Shown here piece after piece: positions 11,357 through 25,300 of a DNA stretch of 64,000 nucleotides. The stretch is from contig OX485808.1 of assembly GCA_950295325.1 (NCBI GenBank), positions 30,650,527 through 30,714,526 on the forward strand. Reading direction: 5' to 3'. Origin of the DNA: Polytrichum commune. Its lineage: Eukaryota > Streptophyta > Polytrichopsida > Polytrichales > Polytrichaceae. The notes below the pieces were generated by a model. It was not told where the DNA came from and ran no database searches. It saw only the letters and a list, made by a program, of their open reading frames with translations. Made by a program: the position numbers and the translations under genes. The stretch's first letter is position 1; each line of letters opens with the position of its first letter.

Positions 11357-13489
11357 ATTATTTTCATAAGGTGTAATATAGGAAGACTAAATTTTGGTTT
11401 TAGAGAAAACGGTCTTGTTTTGATGGCATGTTAGCAAACATGTTCGTTCGATGTGGTGAGTATATATGAGATAATTTTGGTTGAAGACCTTCAGAGACCA
11501 CTAGGAGAACCAATCTTGTTAGCTAATTTTGGATGTGGATAGTGTATCATGGTCAATGAGATTTAGTGCATAGGCACTGCTTTGGCGACAACAACATGTT
11601 TGCTAGTTTCTTGATGTATTGAAAAGGTTTTTTCAATCAACACATTCTTGGTAGTCCCAACTTAAGAAACCAAACCTCAAGCTTTGGTCCAACTTTGAGT
11701 CAAAAAACAAGGTCCATGAAGGGGTGTTTTGGATCCCAAGATTTGTCCTTGACTTAGTTATCAATAAGAGAAATCCGTTTGACAAATTGGACTCAAGCTA
11801 GATTTATCCTTAAAGTCCTTCCACTCAAAGAGGCACTAAATAGTGGGTTTAATCCTTCTTTGGATAAACTTTGTATTAAGAGCTCATTGGCTCGTTCTAT
11901 GTCAAAACCTATTTTGAAAGTTGGGTGAAACTTTTGGGACCTCAAATTCTAACTGCTTAAAATTTTATACATGAAGAGTGGCATCGGGCTATTAAACACC
12001 GGCCTTTTAGCTTGTCCTACTAGAATGGGTGGACCAAGCTAACTTCACATAGGCTAATCCAATTTTTAGAATAGCAGGTTCCATGCAGATCTCCTATTTA
12101 GATTCTAAAAAGCTTGCCAAGTTTTTGAGGTGAACAAACTTTCAAAAAATTTCACCCAACTTCAAGGAACATAATATCCCACAAATTTCACACAAATGCT
12201 CATAAACTCAAGGTTTGGAACTAAACCCGTGGTTTTATATGCTTCACTTTTCTCCTCGTCATTTTCAAGTGTCCGAAAGGGAAAAGAAAAGGCTAGAGCA
12301 TAGGGCAGCAGGGCAGCAGGGCACATAAGCTAGGCAGCTGCATGATGCAAGTTGACCCTGCCCTCCAGACCAATGATCGGGGAGATCCGGTAGCTAGTTG
12401 TAAGTTAGCCGAGTGAAATTGCAAAATTACCGATTTTTTTGGGGAGATTTCGGCCGTATAACCAAGTTAAATATGAAGAGTATAGGAAATCAACCGACCA
12501 ATATGAGATAATGTAGGAAATTTAACCCCTCATGCTCAGAAAATGGCGGAAATGAGTTGGGTCTCCAAAGGGTATAGGCGGATACTGACTGACCTCCCGA
12601 GGGTATGGGCGGATATTGAATGAGGGAGGTTCTCAGCCGTGTAGGTCACATGAAACTTAACGATGCTTTTGCTTCATTATTGCGTTTCATTATTGACGGC
12701 TAGCGTTTAGAATGTATTATGACTTTGTCTATGGAAGATCTTTGTGGTGATCTTGATAATGTACTAATGGAAGCCATAGCTTTATGAAGGAACTCTACAA
12801 AGTTTAGATGGTTGTTTTCACATCCACAAAGATACCTTTTAGGGCGTTTTCCTCTTAAGGTGAAGATGATATTGTTGATTTTGACTCTAACAGTTGATGA
12901 ATTTCATTTTTGTATATAGTATGGTATGTTAGGTTACTCTTTTATCATGTTGTGGCCTCAAATCTAATATGAGGTTTTAAGACCTAAGTATGATAGAAGT
13001 TTATCCATGGCCATCAACCGGTTGATGGCTTATTTTAGGTCCAACTCTTGCTACGGATAAATTGTTGATCATTCTTGTTGCATGTTGATATCATTACATA
13101 TTATTGTTGTATGCTGATATGTTCTTTGTACATTGTTGTTGAATGGTGTATGTTGTTTGTAGATATAATTGGAAAACCAACTTATTTATCAATGCCCGAG
13201 TTTTTGGCATGTTGTCATTACAATGAAGAGGAAATTAACCGGCACTTGAAAGAAAATATAGGATATTGGCCGATCCAAATTAATGACAACAAGTTTGCAA
13301 CCGATCAAATCCTAAAAAAACTGGTAGAAATTATGATGGGACGGATTTTAGTTGGTTGAGCTCAAAAATCTCCCGAACCCTGGTGCACGGCTAGAATGGG
13401 TTATGGTATTTCTACCTTACCCTAAAAATCCTAGCACTTACTAATGTTATGATCCAAAGTACACAGCCTCCCTAATAATCCAAAAATAA
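11357..13489. other. Intergenic; duplicated flank to 12372, then unique DNA
   Basis: Positions 11357-11405 and about 11782-12372 match copy B flank 56105-56735. The roughly 380 bp between them are missing in B. The duplication ends at CCCTGCCCTCCAGAC. Beyond it I see no gene. A small open stretch at 13162-13360 (IIGKPTYLSMPEFLACCHYN...) has protein-like composition but no recognised family. Confidence 0.5.
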
Positions 13490-13690
13490 AAAATCCATCT
13501 AAGAAAGCATTGGAGACTGTTGCACATTACTACCTTCAAGATCCCAAGTTTGCTAATGATGGGAGCTGACAGGAAGAGTTGCACAGAATGGCATCAAAGC
13601 ACACATTCCTTGGGAGAGTCCCAACAGTGAAGGATTTATCCTTGGTCATTTACGAATTTATTTTAAAGAAATTACGCCTTGCACTGTGAC
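13490..13690 (+). pseudogene. Coding-like relic of unknown origin
   Basis: One forward frame reads as protein-like text with a single stop: KKALETVAHYYLQDPKFAND, GS, stop, then EELHRMASKHTFLGRVPTVK and LSLVIYEF. The even residue composition over about 60 codons in an AT-rich, stop-rich region suggests a decayed exon or transposon ORF. No family recognised. Confidence 0.3.
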
Positions 13691-14331
13691 AAGCTAAACT
13701 GCCTAATCAAAGGAACTTGAACTAAGAAACGTCATAAGTCAGAAGGATTGTTTTGGCATCGGCCACAATACACATTGCCAGTACCATGGGCCACTCTACA
13801 CTGTGACCAAGTGCTGTGACCAAGGGCTGTGACCATGAAATTGGGAGGCCCTTTAGAACTCATCCAAAGGCCATACCATGGAAATTGAATATCGTGGCTC
13901 ACCGGCCTTCAGGTGTAGTGTGCATACATGATCGGATCTCGACCAAATGCTATTTCATCACCATCCTATTCATGTGGTCCATTTTACAAAATAATATTAC
14001 AATAAAGCAAGGATTGTGAGATTTTGAAGATTCATGGTCTCTCAGTTTTGTTTTAGGCCCACCTTTTTGAGGTGGACTTTGACGCAAAATCTAGTAGACC
14101 ATGAAATAATATCCCCTGTGTGTCACGTAGGACTCCCTATATGTTCTGCATCCATTCAAACTTCCTTAGGCCCTCAAGCCCGAAGTGAAAATTAAAGTGG
14201 GGGTGTCTTCGTAATTTCAACCAATGAGAGATTTTAGATTTCAATGGTCATGGGCAATCAAGCTTCAGTGTTGAAGTGTCCCTAACTTGTAAATATTTCC
14301 AAAGACAAAATAAATAAATAAATGCACATAC

Positions 14332-15740
14332 CTTGTTGAGTGAGGTAGGTTGTCATTAATCCTCCAGATGCGAACATTGCGTTGAAGCACAAAAGAACAT
14401 GTGCTAAACTTGCCAGCAAAATAGGTTGAGCCAAGTACTGCTTCCATCCCCGAATCATAGCTTGTAATCCACCCTCAATTGCAAATAGGACCACAAAAAC
14501 TAGCTTAGAATACTACTATCAAAATGGGTGCTCAATCTTACAACTTTGGTCGCCATTTTGAGCAAAAGTATGATTTGAAGGTTAATTGGAACAATAATAT
14601 CAAATTTCATAAACCATTCCTTGGAGAATACATGATTTTAACAAGCATATTAACAGTGCATATGTTTTTCTCTCATTTTACAAGAAATTATTCATGGCAA
14701 GACTATACCTAGCTCTTCATGTTGAGCATCGAAGGTAGCGTTCTTGCTCTTGTCTAAATGCTTTGGACGTTGTAACGTGCCTTTGGATAGTTTATTACTA
14801 AGCTCCACTAGAGTCAATTGTATTAGAATAGCAAATCCAATCAAAACATTGTGCTTGCAAATACTTATAGCATGACCAATATGCACAAATGTGGAATATT
14901 TTATGCAACTTATTGTTATTAAAAGCAAGTGACGGCCTGCAGTGACATAAAATGCCAATCTAAGGTGGGTTTACCTTAGGGTCTAGGTTCAAGACACTCG
15001 GGTTCCAAACTAACCCTCAATGGACCTTACTTTTAGACTCAAGACTGGACCTAAGCTAGAGTTGAAGATTAGAGTTATCCTTATCGTCTCTACGAAACTC
15101 TTGGTTTGGTAGGGAGTTTTGGCCCACTTTTGACATTCTATAATGTTTAAGGAGTGTTCAAATGGTGTTGGAATCCCCAATTTAAGCAAAATAAAGGGGT
15201 GGCATTTAACCTTGACCGAAAGATGGTTATATTAAAACGGATTTCATGACAAACTTTTAAAGGCACCTAAACCGGTGCTTTTAAAGTTTAGTAATGAGTT
15301 CTTTTGGCCAAAGTCAAGTACCCCCCCCCCCCCTTCATTGCACTAAATTGGGGGTTTTGACCCACTTCAACATTCTAAAATGTCAATAGGTGGACTAAAT
15401 CTCTCTACCAAACCATGCGTTTTTGAGAGACTTTGAAGATGAGTCTATCAATCCGTCAAACTAGGAGCATTTTCGTGAGTGGGCACCATCGAGATATAGT
15501 GGGAAAGTGATGCCACATTAGAGGCACTTCATTTTTTCATACCTCAGACGCGGACCCTAATTCAAAGTCTTGGGGTCCAAGATTCTACTCTCGACCAATA
15601 GTATCAATCGATTTTGGAGTTTTTTTGGTCTTGGACCACCCAGAAGGATCATAAGCACTTACCAGCAAAGGAAGGGTAATGACCATTGCTCCCACAGCCA
15701 GCTTCACACAAAGCTTTGGATTATATTTTGAATGGGCCTG
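14332..15740 (-). pseudogene. Ferroportin (IREG/SLC40A, IREG3/MAR1-like) gene fragment, three exons
   Basis: Three minus-strand exons fit together in phase. Exon i, 15663-15740: QAHSKYNPKLCVKLAVGAMV, then ITLPLL, donor GTAAGT. Exon ii, 14709-14853: includes LSNKLSKGTLQRPKH, donor GTATAG. Exon iii, 14332-14460: MIRGWKQYLAQPILLASLAH, then VLLCFNAMFASGGLMTTYLT, donor GTATGT. This order matches the middle of plant IREG3/MAR1 ferroportins (SKYDP, [39 protein letters not shown]), which are membrane metal exporters. Exons ii and iii carry predicted membrane helices. All three are stop-free with plausible splice sites, but I find neither the N-terminal exons nor the C-terminal helices within 2 kb. 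It is therefore either a truncated relic or a gene with very long introns. Confidence 0.75.
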
Positions 15741-16839
15741 CTATCTGCGCATATTAACAATTCCAAAAAAAAAAAAAAACATCATGAGACCCCTAGTTTG
15801 TAGGCTGGTATGGTGTGATATGAAGTCTGTTGTTAAAAGCAACTAGAAAATAAATAGCATATATTCTTTGAACAAAGGGGAACAAGGAACACATACCTCA
15901 CAAACAACTTCAACTCAGCCAATATAGAATGCTCTTCTTTGTTCAAACCTCCACACTACTACCTCCAAGCATGCACCAAAGACTTATCAAATATGGAAGG
16001 TGTTGTATGCAAACCGAGCAACTCCCGACCATAACCCATGTTGAATTCATGGATAACTATTGTCATTATTATAGCAATCATTATTTGAGATTTTGTCTAT
16101 TCTATTGATGTTATGATGAAGATTGTCGTTCAAGTTCTAGAATTGGAGTTGAGATCTAGAAGTTATAAGAGGTCAAATGAAGATGACTCTCTTTCTCTTT
16201 TAGTGATTACATAGGCTATGCTCCCAAGGCATGTCCCAAGGGGCTCCCAAATGTGATGTTGTTCACTATTCAACCTAGAGTGGTATTGAAAATGAGCACA
16301 TAGTCCAATCTCATCGTACACATGTAACCTTTTGGATGTCCATTCATAACTACAAGCCTTGCCACATACCAGTCAAATATAGGTTTATTGGTCACCTATA
16401 AAGCCTCGACCTATCAAGAAGAGGCATCCTATCTTTGACATGTTCAATACCATTGTAACGATATCTTATGACAAGGTAGAGAATGCAATATCAATATAAC
16501 AAGTTAAAGAAATTTCTTACACAAACACCCACTTTAGGTGTGGTGATATGGTTACTCTTCTCCTAAGACAAACACTTCTAGGTGTCTTCTAAGGATTGTT
16601 ACGATGGCCCATTAACTCATATGGTTGGCCAAAAAGTTAATGACAAACAACCGCTCAACATTGACCACTTTGTGCATACCTATATAATCACTTGTTAAGA
16701 AGATTGCAAAACAATCAAAACAACTCACGACCAAATGTCACGTTGAAATAAAGGATAACCGTATTAGGTATCTTGCAATGATATTTTTTTAATGAAAGAA
16801 ACAAAATTTGAGACAATTTGAGACCAATGAACCAAGTTT
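15741..16839. other. Intergenic, no recognised feature
   Basis: AT-rich sequence with no ORF of note. A minus-strand stretch near 15890-15950 reads GLNKEEHSILAELKLFVR before a GTATGTG donor-like site, which could be another decayed exon, but nothing supports a family. Confidence 0.4.
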
Positions 16840-17270
16840 AATTATTTTCCCAAAACAAAGGAGGCCACCAAGTCTTGGACAAAAGAGTGGCAACTCTCTT
16901 GATTGCATACTATGAAACCACTAAATCCTTGGAAGAGTAAGCAACCTAAGCATGATCAACATAGCCCACATGAGGTGCCCCAGGAATCCAAATCACTTTC
17001 CTAGTGTTCTCCCTAGAATAGAGAAGGTCGTTACGACCCCATCTTGGCATTTCAATGTTGGCAAGTGCCTCATCATAGATGGCAACCCTCCCTACATCTT
17101 GGAGAACTTTTTGTCAATCAATTTTAGTATAGTCAAGTAAGGCTTGCCAAATTGTTTGATGAATCTTCTTGATGTCCCACCTAGTGTTGTTAAAGGTAAG
17201 GTCATTCCTTTTTAACGCAAATGGTCCATAAAGTGATTGGCCTATACCCAAGTCTCTAACAAAGCAAGGA
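16840..17270 (-). mobile_element. Decayed LINE (non-LTR retrotransposon) fragment
   Basis: The minus strand reads through a few stops as CFVRDLGIGQSLYGPFALKR, NDLTFNNTRWDIKKIHQTIW, QALLDYTKID, stop, QKVLQDVGRVAIYDEALANI and onward to WIPGAPHVGYVDHA. The pattern of a serine-leucine motif, a P-F-L-K-R-N segment, then W and a D-x-G run resembles the region between reverse transcriptase and the C-terminal zinc finger of plant LINEs. No RT catalytic motif is present. Assignment is by pattern only. Confidence 0.4.
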
Positions 17271-17882
17271 ATTTATGCTTAATGATTATCTTAGAAATGA
17301 CAGTTGTATATTAATATCGCCTTTGGGCATGGATGTTTCAGGGAGTTTGAATAGACTTAGAAAATATGACCATGCTAGATTGTGGGAAGGTATCATTTGA
17401 GAGGTGAACTTTGGATACAAAGTTTCTAGGTGCACATTCACCTACCCTTAGGAAATCCCCTTTAAAATATCATATGAATGTTAAAGAACGAAAAGTATGT
17501 AGGGGTGCCATATCATTCGAAAGTTGACTACAAATTGTCTAACAAAACCCAAGTAGTTTCTACCTCCCTTCCTTCGTCTCCTAATTATCTCCTTCACTCT
17601 TCCTTCCTTCCTTCCTTCCTTATTAGTTATGCCATTCGTGGATTTTCCGTTGCTTTCATATAGAATATCCTCATTGACGCTCCAATAAGGTTCAAGATTA
17701 TGACTATGTTCAATGAAAAAAGTAGATGCATGCAAGGAGCGATGAAATAATCAAAGGAATATAGAACACGTGCAACTACTAGTCAACACAAGAATGTTCA
17801 TGATTATAGTTGTTAAAACAATGATCAGGTGATCAAATTGCTTTCACAGGCCATGAGCAATGGATATGAATCTAAAGTGGTA
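17271..17882. other. Intergenic with (CTTC)n microsatellite
   Basis: A pure CTTC run lies at about 17600-17621. Otherwise there is no gene-like signal. Confidence 0.6.
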
Positions 17883-18108
17883 CACCGTTTATGGTATTGA
17901 ATGTCACTTGCTATTTGGAATTGCATAATGCTATAACTTCTTACTATACATTTCAATTTTCACCAACATAGATTGAAGAGGTTATACGAACATTATACAA
18001 CCTACTTACATAAATGACTTTACTTGGTAAAACATTTACATTATTAGCAAAAAGTTATAGCGGTGATGAACTCCAAATAGAAAGTGACACTAAATACCAT
18101 AAATGGTG
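17883..18108. mobile_element. MITE, TA-type family, best preserved copy
   Basis: This 226-bp element has roughly 60-bp terminal inverted repeats starting CACCRTTTATGGTATT. TA lies on both sides (17881-17882 and 18109-18110). The sub-terminal core resembles the copies at 10974-11193 and 55810-56018. No ORF. The long TIRs and TA target duplication mark a cut-and-paste MITE. Confidence 0.85.
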
Positions 18109-21100
18109 TAGTTGAACTCAACCTTGAGATCATTTCCCCAACCTTGCTTGCCTACTAGTCCCTTCTAATTCCTTCTTCTACTTTCTACCATTGGCCGTTC
18201 CAATTAAATTTCTTAACATTTGTGGTGCCCCAACCCTCCGCCCCCAACCAATAACGTTACATGAATCAAGGAATGTATATAGGAGAGCCTTATGTTCATC
18301 ACAACAACTGCACAATAACCTTCTCTAGTTTCACATAAATGCTCCTTCAAGGCACTTGAATGAAACCATCCATTTTTTTAAACAAAAACCCGAATTCATT
18401 TTAGCGATTCTTAAGCATGTGTAAGGACGCTCTCTTTCTACTGTAATGTAAGCGGGTCTTAAAACGGACACTTGTTGTAGGATATGCCACACGCAATCTG
18501 TGCAAAATGATTACCAATTCCAAATCGTGTTTTTGCATTTTCTTAAGAAGAAAACCCTATTCATTGTGAATGTGAAGATTTTTTGGTTTAATAATTTGTT
18601 GAATAGGGCCGTCTCAATTATCTTGACTGTTACGTCTAGAATGGTGAACAAATTTTTAACACATAGTCCAATCTTTTTTCAACACATGTGTTTTTGGTGT
18701 CCGTTCTTAGATTCACACACAACCATACACCACTCAAATATGTTATAGGTGTTTGTTTTAAGATTAGAGATTGTTTAGGCACATCCAACTTAGATGCTTG
18801 GATAAATATGCTCAAGAATCAAGGTTTTCGTTGGACATGAAGCTTTCTTCCATCTACCACGAATTAATTTGAAGAGGTGTGTCCCCAATGGATCATTCTT
18901 AGGTTATCCGGATTACCAAAGAATCATTCCAATTGCATTGCAACCTAAATTGGCTACTCAAGAATGTTATGTACCCAAGTTCACAATTGCCACTTGAATG
19001 TAGCCCAATATTCGGCACACAAGGGATTTTAGAAAACGCATCGCACACCACAATAAGGTAAGTGGGTGTAATTTGGTTTGTTTTTCATGTTCCCCAACTT
19101 CTACCTATTTGATGTCAACAACAATTTGAAAACTTTTCGTGTTGCATTAGCAAACCTACAATGAAACATATGCAACAATAAGATTGAAAAATCAAGTCTC
19201 CCTTGATTTAGTTATGATTGTTAGAAGTGGATGTTTGTTGATTTCTTAAGTAGATACATAGGTCCTCCCAATTGTGTTCACTATGGAGTGTAAAGTAATT
19301 ATTAAAAATTTGAAGACGTGGTCCAATCTCTTTTAAACATGTGTCTTTATGATGTTTGTTCTTTGATCCTCACTGAACCACATGCCAATCAAACCTAGGG
19401 GTTCAATGAAGAGAACAAGCCTCTTAAGACCCATCACCTTACATATCACATGAATTTTTTGGTCAATACTTTTCTACAATTCAAGTGGTTGTAGAGTTTT
19501 GTATCAGAGTTTCTTATCATAAAAATTATATTCTTAAAAAGTGGCTCAAATACAAGGCCAGAAATACAAGAATTGGATCCTAAGCCATGCAAATTGCAAG
19601 CACTTTGTATGTAATGGGTGAAATTTGAGGATGAGATCCCAACTTGGAAGATCTCATAATGTGACTTGGGTCAAATCTTGAGTATCAAGTTTTAAGTTGG
19701 TGGACGTTCCTCTAAATTGGTGACGGGTTCCAAGTTGATGTTCCACTAAGGAAACACAAATTTTAAGTGCACTTCGTCCCATGGACACTTCACTCTTCCT
19801 TCTATCTAGTGTGGGTTTCATTATTTCAAAGCTTTCGCACTACTTTAGTTATCTTGATCTAATGTGGTACATATTATAGTACGTTGTCACATTATTAAGC
19901 AAAATAAAGAAATTAATGTAGTGTGCAAGACATTACATCTCATGATTTAATGTGTCAAGCTTACATTTACACGCCTTAATCTCAAAAAAATCTAAAACAC
20001 ACTATTCACATCAGCCTATGGGGGCATCATGGTAGGATGCGGCTGTCTTGAGTTTTTTAGAGATGTTTTTTAGTTTCAAACTACTAGTGACTATGTGCAA
20101 GGAGTGGTGGCCAAACAATGGTGGCATAAGCCCATGCAATGACCCATACGAGCTATTGTTATTTAATTGAGCCACTTTATTTCATCAAAAAACCTTCAAT
20201 TAAAGTGGGTCATCCTAATATGTTGCACATTATTTAAGAGCCCACACTACATAAAACCAAGGGTGTAGTGTTGATACTTTATGAAGGAAACATGTCAAGT
20301 TTCATGCACACTTTTGTGAGCTGGAAATGGTATGTGATAAAAATGATAGGTTTTTTTATTCTTCATGGAGTTTTCTAATCATAGATTTCACATGCTTTAA
20401 CACATGAAAAACATTTTTTGTTTTTACCACTAAGAAACATTTTTTTGTTTTTTAATTCATTTTTTTCTTGATAAAGCTTACATCACCTTTATTGAAATTT
20501 GATTTGAAAATACATGTCAACGATTATTTTAGTGGACCTTGAAACTATCTCCAACTCATATGTTATATATTTAACTAAGTTATGAGTTGGACCCCCTCCT
20601 CCCATGCATTTTGGGACTTAACTAAACATGTTCAACCTCACAAACAATGTAGCCAATAATTGCAGCAACTTAATGATAAAATTGAAGAAAGTACCAAACA
20701 TTTGATCTATAAAAAAACGTACAATTGTAACAAACTATCTGACCCAATATTTTCAAATAGTTACTAGTTGACTTGGAGTTTATTATTGAGCACCAAACAA
20801 CTTACTAGCTAGTACCCCACCCCCACCCCCAACTCTCATCATTCTCTTTAAAATGATTTTCAGGAATGATTTGCATCAAACACCAAATGAGTTGACTTTT
20901 GAACCTTACAAGAATTTCAATACAAGTTTAATCAAACGTTTAAAAGAATCAGATTCATTGCATTTCTGTACAAGATGAACACCATCACAAGCAACGCCAC
21001 TGAAAGGAAAGGGGAGGCAAAGGTCACTCAACGACCTCAGTAATGATTGTTGTTCAATAAGCTAGGAGAGCAGATTCATTGGACAAATAATGACATACTA

Positions 21101-21118
21101 TTATATTAATTCAAGAAG
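18109..21118. other. Intergenic, no recognised feature
   Basis: AT-rich sequence without ORFs above about 80 codons and without clear repeats. I see nothing I can name. Confidence 0.5.
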
Positions 21119-21127
21119 AAAAATTAT

Positions 21128-22395
21128 GGAGGACGTTAAGTTCCCCCACAAACTTTTCGGGGGAGGAATATTCGGGCAAGGGCAGCCGTCTGTCCAGAAA
21201 ATCAAGATTTTTAGGACCTGACCGAAAATTGTTGTATGCCCGCCTGTCTTCGAAAAAACCATTGTCCTTGCATTCTTGAAGGTCACTTATCCACAAATCC
21301 CATATTGAGAGAACTTCATTTTCAAGGTCCCAAATCCAATATATATGTTCACTTCCATTGAGTAAGTAAGCAATTGACAGGGATTTCATTTTCAAAGTGA
21401 AACCGCCAATTAAAGCATTTACTTAACTTGGAAGTCAAAAATATTACAAAATCCTCATTAGCACTGAGGTTATCATTTTTGTGACTTACCACTGAAAGGA
21501 TCTTTGTTGTTCTAAAATTGAATTAAAGTAAGTGATTTATTTTCAATATTTGTAATATTCTAAAATTTCATATTCTATAATAATGTAGTTAATACCTTCT
21601 ACTATCACAAAATTTCCATACGCATTTAAAGTAATTAAGAGTCATTGAATATAACTAAGTCCAATGAATTCTGATAAATCCTGATTTATTCTAATTAAGT
21701 CCAATTAAATCAGAAAGCATGCTTACCAAATTCATGAAGCCTAATTAATTATAATCATGACTTACTTGATTTAAATCCAGTACATATTATAATTTATAAT
21801 CAATTATGCTTAACTAATTTGGTAAGCATATTTTCTGACATAATTAGGCTTAACTAGGTAATCAGAATTAATTGGACTTAGTTATATTCAATCACACTTA
21901 ATTACTTTAAATGCATATGTATACTTTGTGAAAGTAGAAGATATTAACTAGACTATAATATTAAAGATAATAAAAACTAATCACTAATTTTAGTTCCATT
22001 TTAGAATGACAAAGACCCTTTCAATGGTAAGTCACAAAAATGATAACCTCAGTGCTAATGAGGATTTTGTAACATTTTTGACTTCCAAGGCAATTACATG
22101 CTTTATTGGCGGTTTCACTTTGAAAATGAAATCCCAGTCAATTGCTTACTTACTCAATGGAAGTGAACATATATATTGGATTTGGGTACTTGAAGATGAA
22201 GTGCACTCAATATGGGATTGGTAATAAAGTGGCCTTCAAGAATGCAAGAACAATGGTTTTTTTGAAGTCCGATAGGCGGGCAACAATTTTTGGTCGGGTC
22301 CATAAAATCTTGATTTTTTGGACAGGCGGATGCCCTTGCCTGAATATTCCTCCCCCGAGAAGTTCGGGGGGGGGGGGGGGGACTTAACGTCCTCC
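21128..22395. mobile_element. Foldback Mutator-like element, 1268 bp
   Basis: The two halves are imperfect reverse complements. The left end, GGAGGACGTTAAGTTCCCCC, mirrors the right end, and matching continues through landmarks such as TTGCTTACTTACTCAATGGA (right) up to a centre near 21760. The flanks carry 9-bp direct repeats, AAAAATTAT (21119-21127) and AAAAATAAT (22396-22404), matching at 8 of 9 positions. Long inverted repeats plus a 9-bp target duplication suggest a MULE/foldback element. No transposase is present. Small ORFs in the arms are by-products. The right arm has an expanded G-run (about 22366-22381). Confidence 0.82.
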
Positions 22396-25300
22396 AAAAA
22401 TAATCACCGAGATGGTGACCCGTACTTCAACATCATGGGCCACATATTCGGTAGGTAGAAACCAAACTTCGCTTTGTCCATAAGTCTTGCAAGTTGCAAA
22501 TCTCCCAAACCACTCTCAATGTTTTACTACAGGTTCATGGTCTACGTCTCCTTGTAACCACACTAGGCACATCCCGTGATGCAAGTTGAAATAAATTTTG
22601 GACCACCACGTGATAGGCTTGTCAAAGCACCATCTCTTGGTTACGTACCTTACTACTTAAGTTTTGAATTGATGATTGGAAAAAAGGGATTGTTAAATTG
22701 ACACACATTGGTTGAAACGACCACATAGACATATAGAAAAGCGTTGGCCAAGTTTATGAATTCTAACATACAACTAATACCTTGCTCTTCTCTTCATGTG
22801 TACAATGAAAAAATTGAATTCTCATTGGCCATATTGACTACATAACGCATCTTTGTGGTTGTTTTAACATACTACGTTGTTGGTTTAACAATCCCCCCAA
22901 AAAACCATGTGTATGGTATTGTGATACTAGGAGTATGTATTATTTAGGTTGGATATGGGAAGGGAGATAGGTAGTTTGACCAAACGGCATAATTTGCATT
23001 AAAAAAGGAACACATAATAACCACTAGCCAATCGACATGTGTGGTAGACAATGAGTATGTAATGAGAATGGTTGTTGTTCGCTCGGGGGGGGGGGTCACT
23101 CCTTCTCATATTAATGCATACACGTGCGCTCAAGACTTGTTTATCAGGGGGCTATTTATCTTGTAGAAATGATTATAAGGCATGATATTTCTTAATAAAG
23201 GTAAATGCTTGTATTTCAATACACCCTATCAGTAATTATAAAATTTTGAGGGAATCATTCAAAAATACCCGATTTTACTTAAACTGCCAAAAAAAATTGG
23301 AAAGAAGATTGCAATTCAAACAACGCACAAAAATTCTCCCTCCCGGCACGTAGGTAGAGAACAATAACTCCACATTGGATACGTTGGTTTAGTAACGTTC
23401 AAGCCAACCAGCCTACAGAGTCATCTATCCAAGCTTTTTCAACAGAACATTACCTCTTTTCATCCACTAGCACAAACCATACCTTAGACCTGCTACCCCT
23501 AGTAATTGTCTCCACGCTATTTTACATATACTAATTAGATAAAAGAGGCCATCATATGTGATGGTATTTTACATGTAAACATGTTTCATTATTTTTAAAC
23601 CCCCTATATAATATGTACATTTTTTGCAAAATTTATCTATAATGAATATATTAGACCTTTTTTTTTTATCGCACGTTGTTTCTACAATTTTTGCCAGTGA
23701 CCCCGCTAAGTTTATCTTGGGTCAACTTTTGTAAGACCACACAAGGGCATGGGTGTGCACATACAAATTAATGGTAACTTTAAGGGAGTTAATTCAAAAC
23801 GGCCTAATCAAACAGTTTTCCCATTTAAAATTTTGGCGATCAAGGAGAATTTGAAATCTAGTATTGAAATTTTCAACACCATGGATATACATTCATAATA
23901 CCCAACTGCCACTATAAAATTCAACGATGTTTTTTTAATACTATACTCAGTACTTGGGTCAATAATGATTATGCCATGTTCAATTTTATGTTATCTAGCA
24001 CAGTGTCCAGGGAGATTTTTGGGCATAATCAGTCAAAATACGAGTGCTTTCAAGTCCAGCCAGTTACATGCTTGTGATCTTTCGGTTTTTATTTATTAAT
24101 GTAGGGTATATTCCATAGATTCCCCCAAAGTGATGGATAATTTTCCTTGAAGACTTGAACTTTGACTGGTTTTGTCTCATTGAACTCAACCGGTTCATCT
24201 GTAACTAGCGGTCAGTTTTCCCCGTCCATTGATCTAGCATGCACTTACCGAAAGCAAAATGTAATTTGAAATATGGGCACCCAAATAATATAAATGAAAA
24301 AGATAGAAAATCTTGATGATTTAGAGTTGGTTTGTATTAAATATGTTGGGACCCGCACACAAGCAATGCCTACATAACCACACACCTATTGTTGTAAAGA
24401 ATTCTAACTTGCACCATTCACATGTAATTTACACAATGATGTCCAAAGTATGTGATTTGAATTGCACTATGTAGTCTCCTTGAGAACTCGCTAATCACTC
24501 AAAATTTAATTTGCATTTATATTCCAATCTTTTGAAAACATTCAACTCTTTCTCCAAGTCTAATTAGTCTACCTCATTTAAGAGAGACTTTGCAGCATAC
24601 CGTAGAGGTCTCTTTAATTCATCTATACTTGTGTTGGCATGTAGTTTCAAGGTGGGATACTAGTGGGTCTTACCGAATGTGAGCATGACACCTGACAAGT
24701 TTGAAGTGAAAATCAATATTTTGTGTCGGAATAGAGAACCCTCTATGGTGCTACCAATGGAGATGGCTTACTAGCACGACCACCACATGTGGAAGTGCAC
24801 TAGTTTTTGTGTTAGTTATGTTAGCATTTGGTTCCCAATGGATTTGTTGGCTCCATCTTACTTTTCACATCATAAAATCTTGGATACCCAAGACATGCAA
24901 CAATCAACCCACATAACATTATTGAGCCATGTGGGTCGGTTCCATGACCTTGGAATATGCCAAGGCCCTCAAACAAACTAGAAATATTTGTTACTATTCG
25001 TACATTCAGGCTGAACTTGGAAATTTGGGTGGAGTTATACTCCTAGCACTATGTGCACGAATTACTAGTCATGCCAAGAATATTTGCAAAAAAAATTGTT
25101 CATCCCAACATTATATCATATAAAATTTGTTAATAGCACACTGTCGTTGAAAATACCAACACTCTGCACAATACTCTTACTATTCAAACTGACACTATTC
25201 ATTATTCTTATCGGCATCAATTTCCAAGTTTCATCCCATGAAGGTAGGATAGTGGCGGCCCATGACATATGCTAAATATAGAATGAGACACAACCACGCA

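Noticed and set aside
11162-11434. ORFs on both strands across the GT/TA microsatellite
   Set aside because: Val-Cys and Tyr-Ile/Thr-His repeats come directly from the dinucleotide runs.
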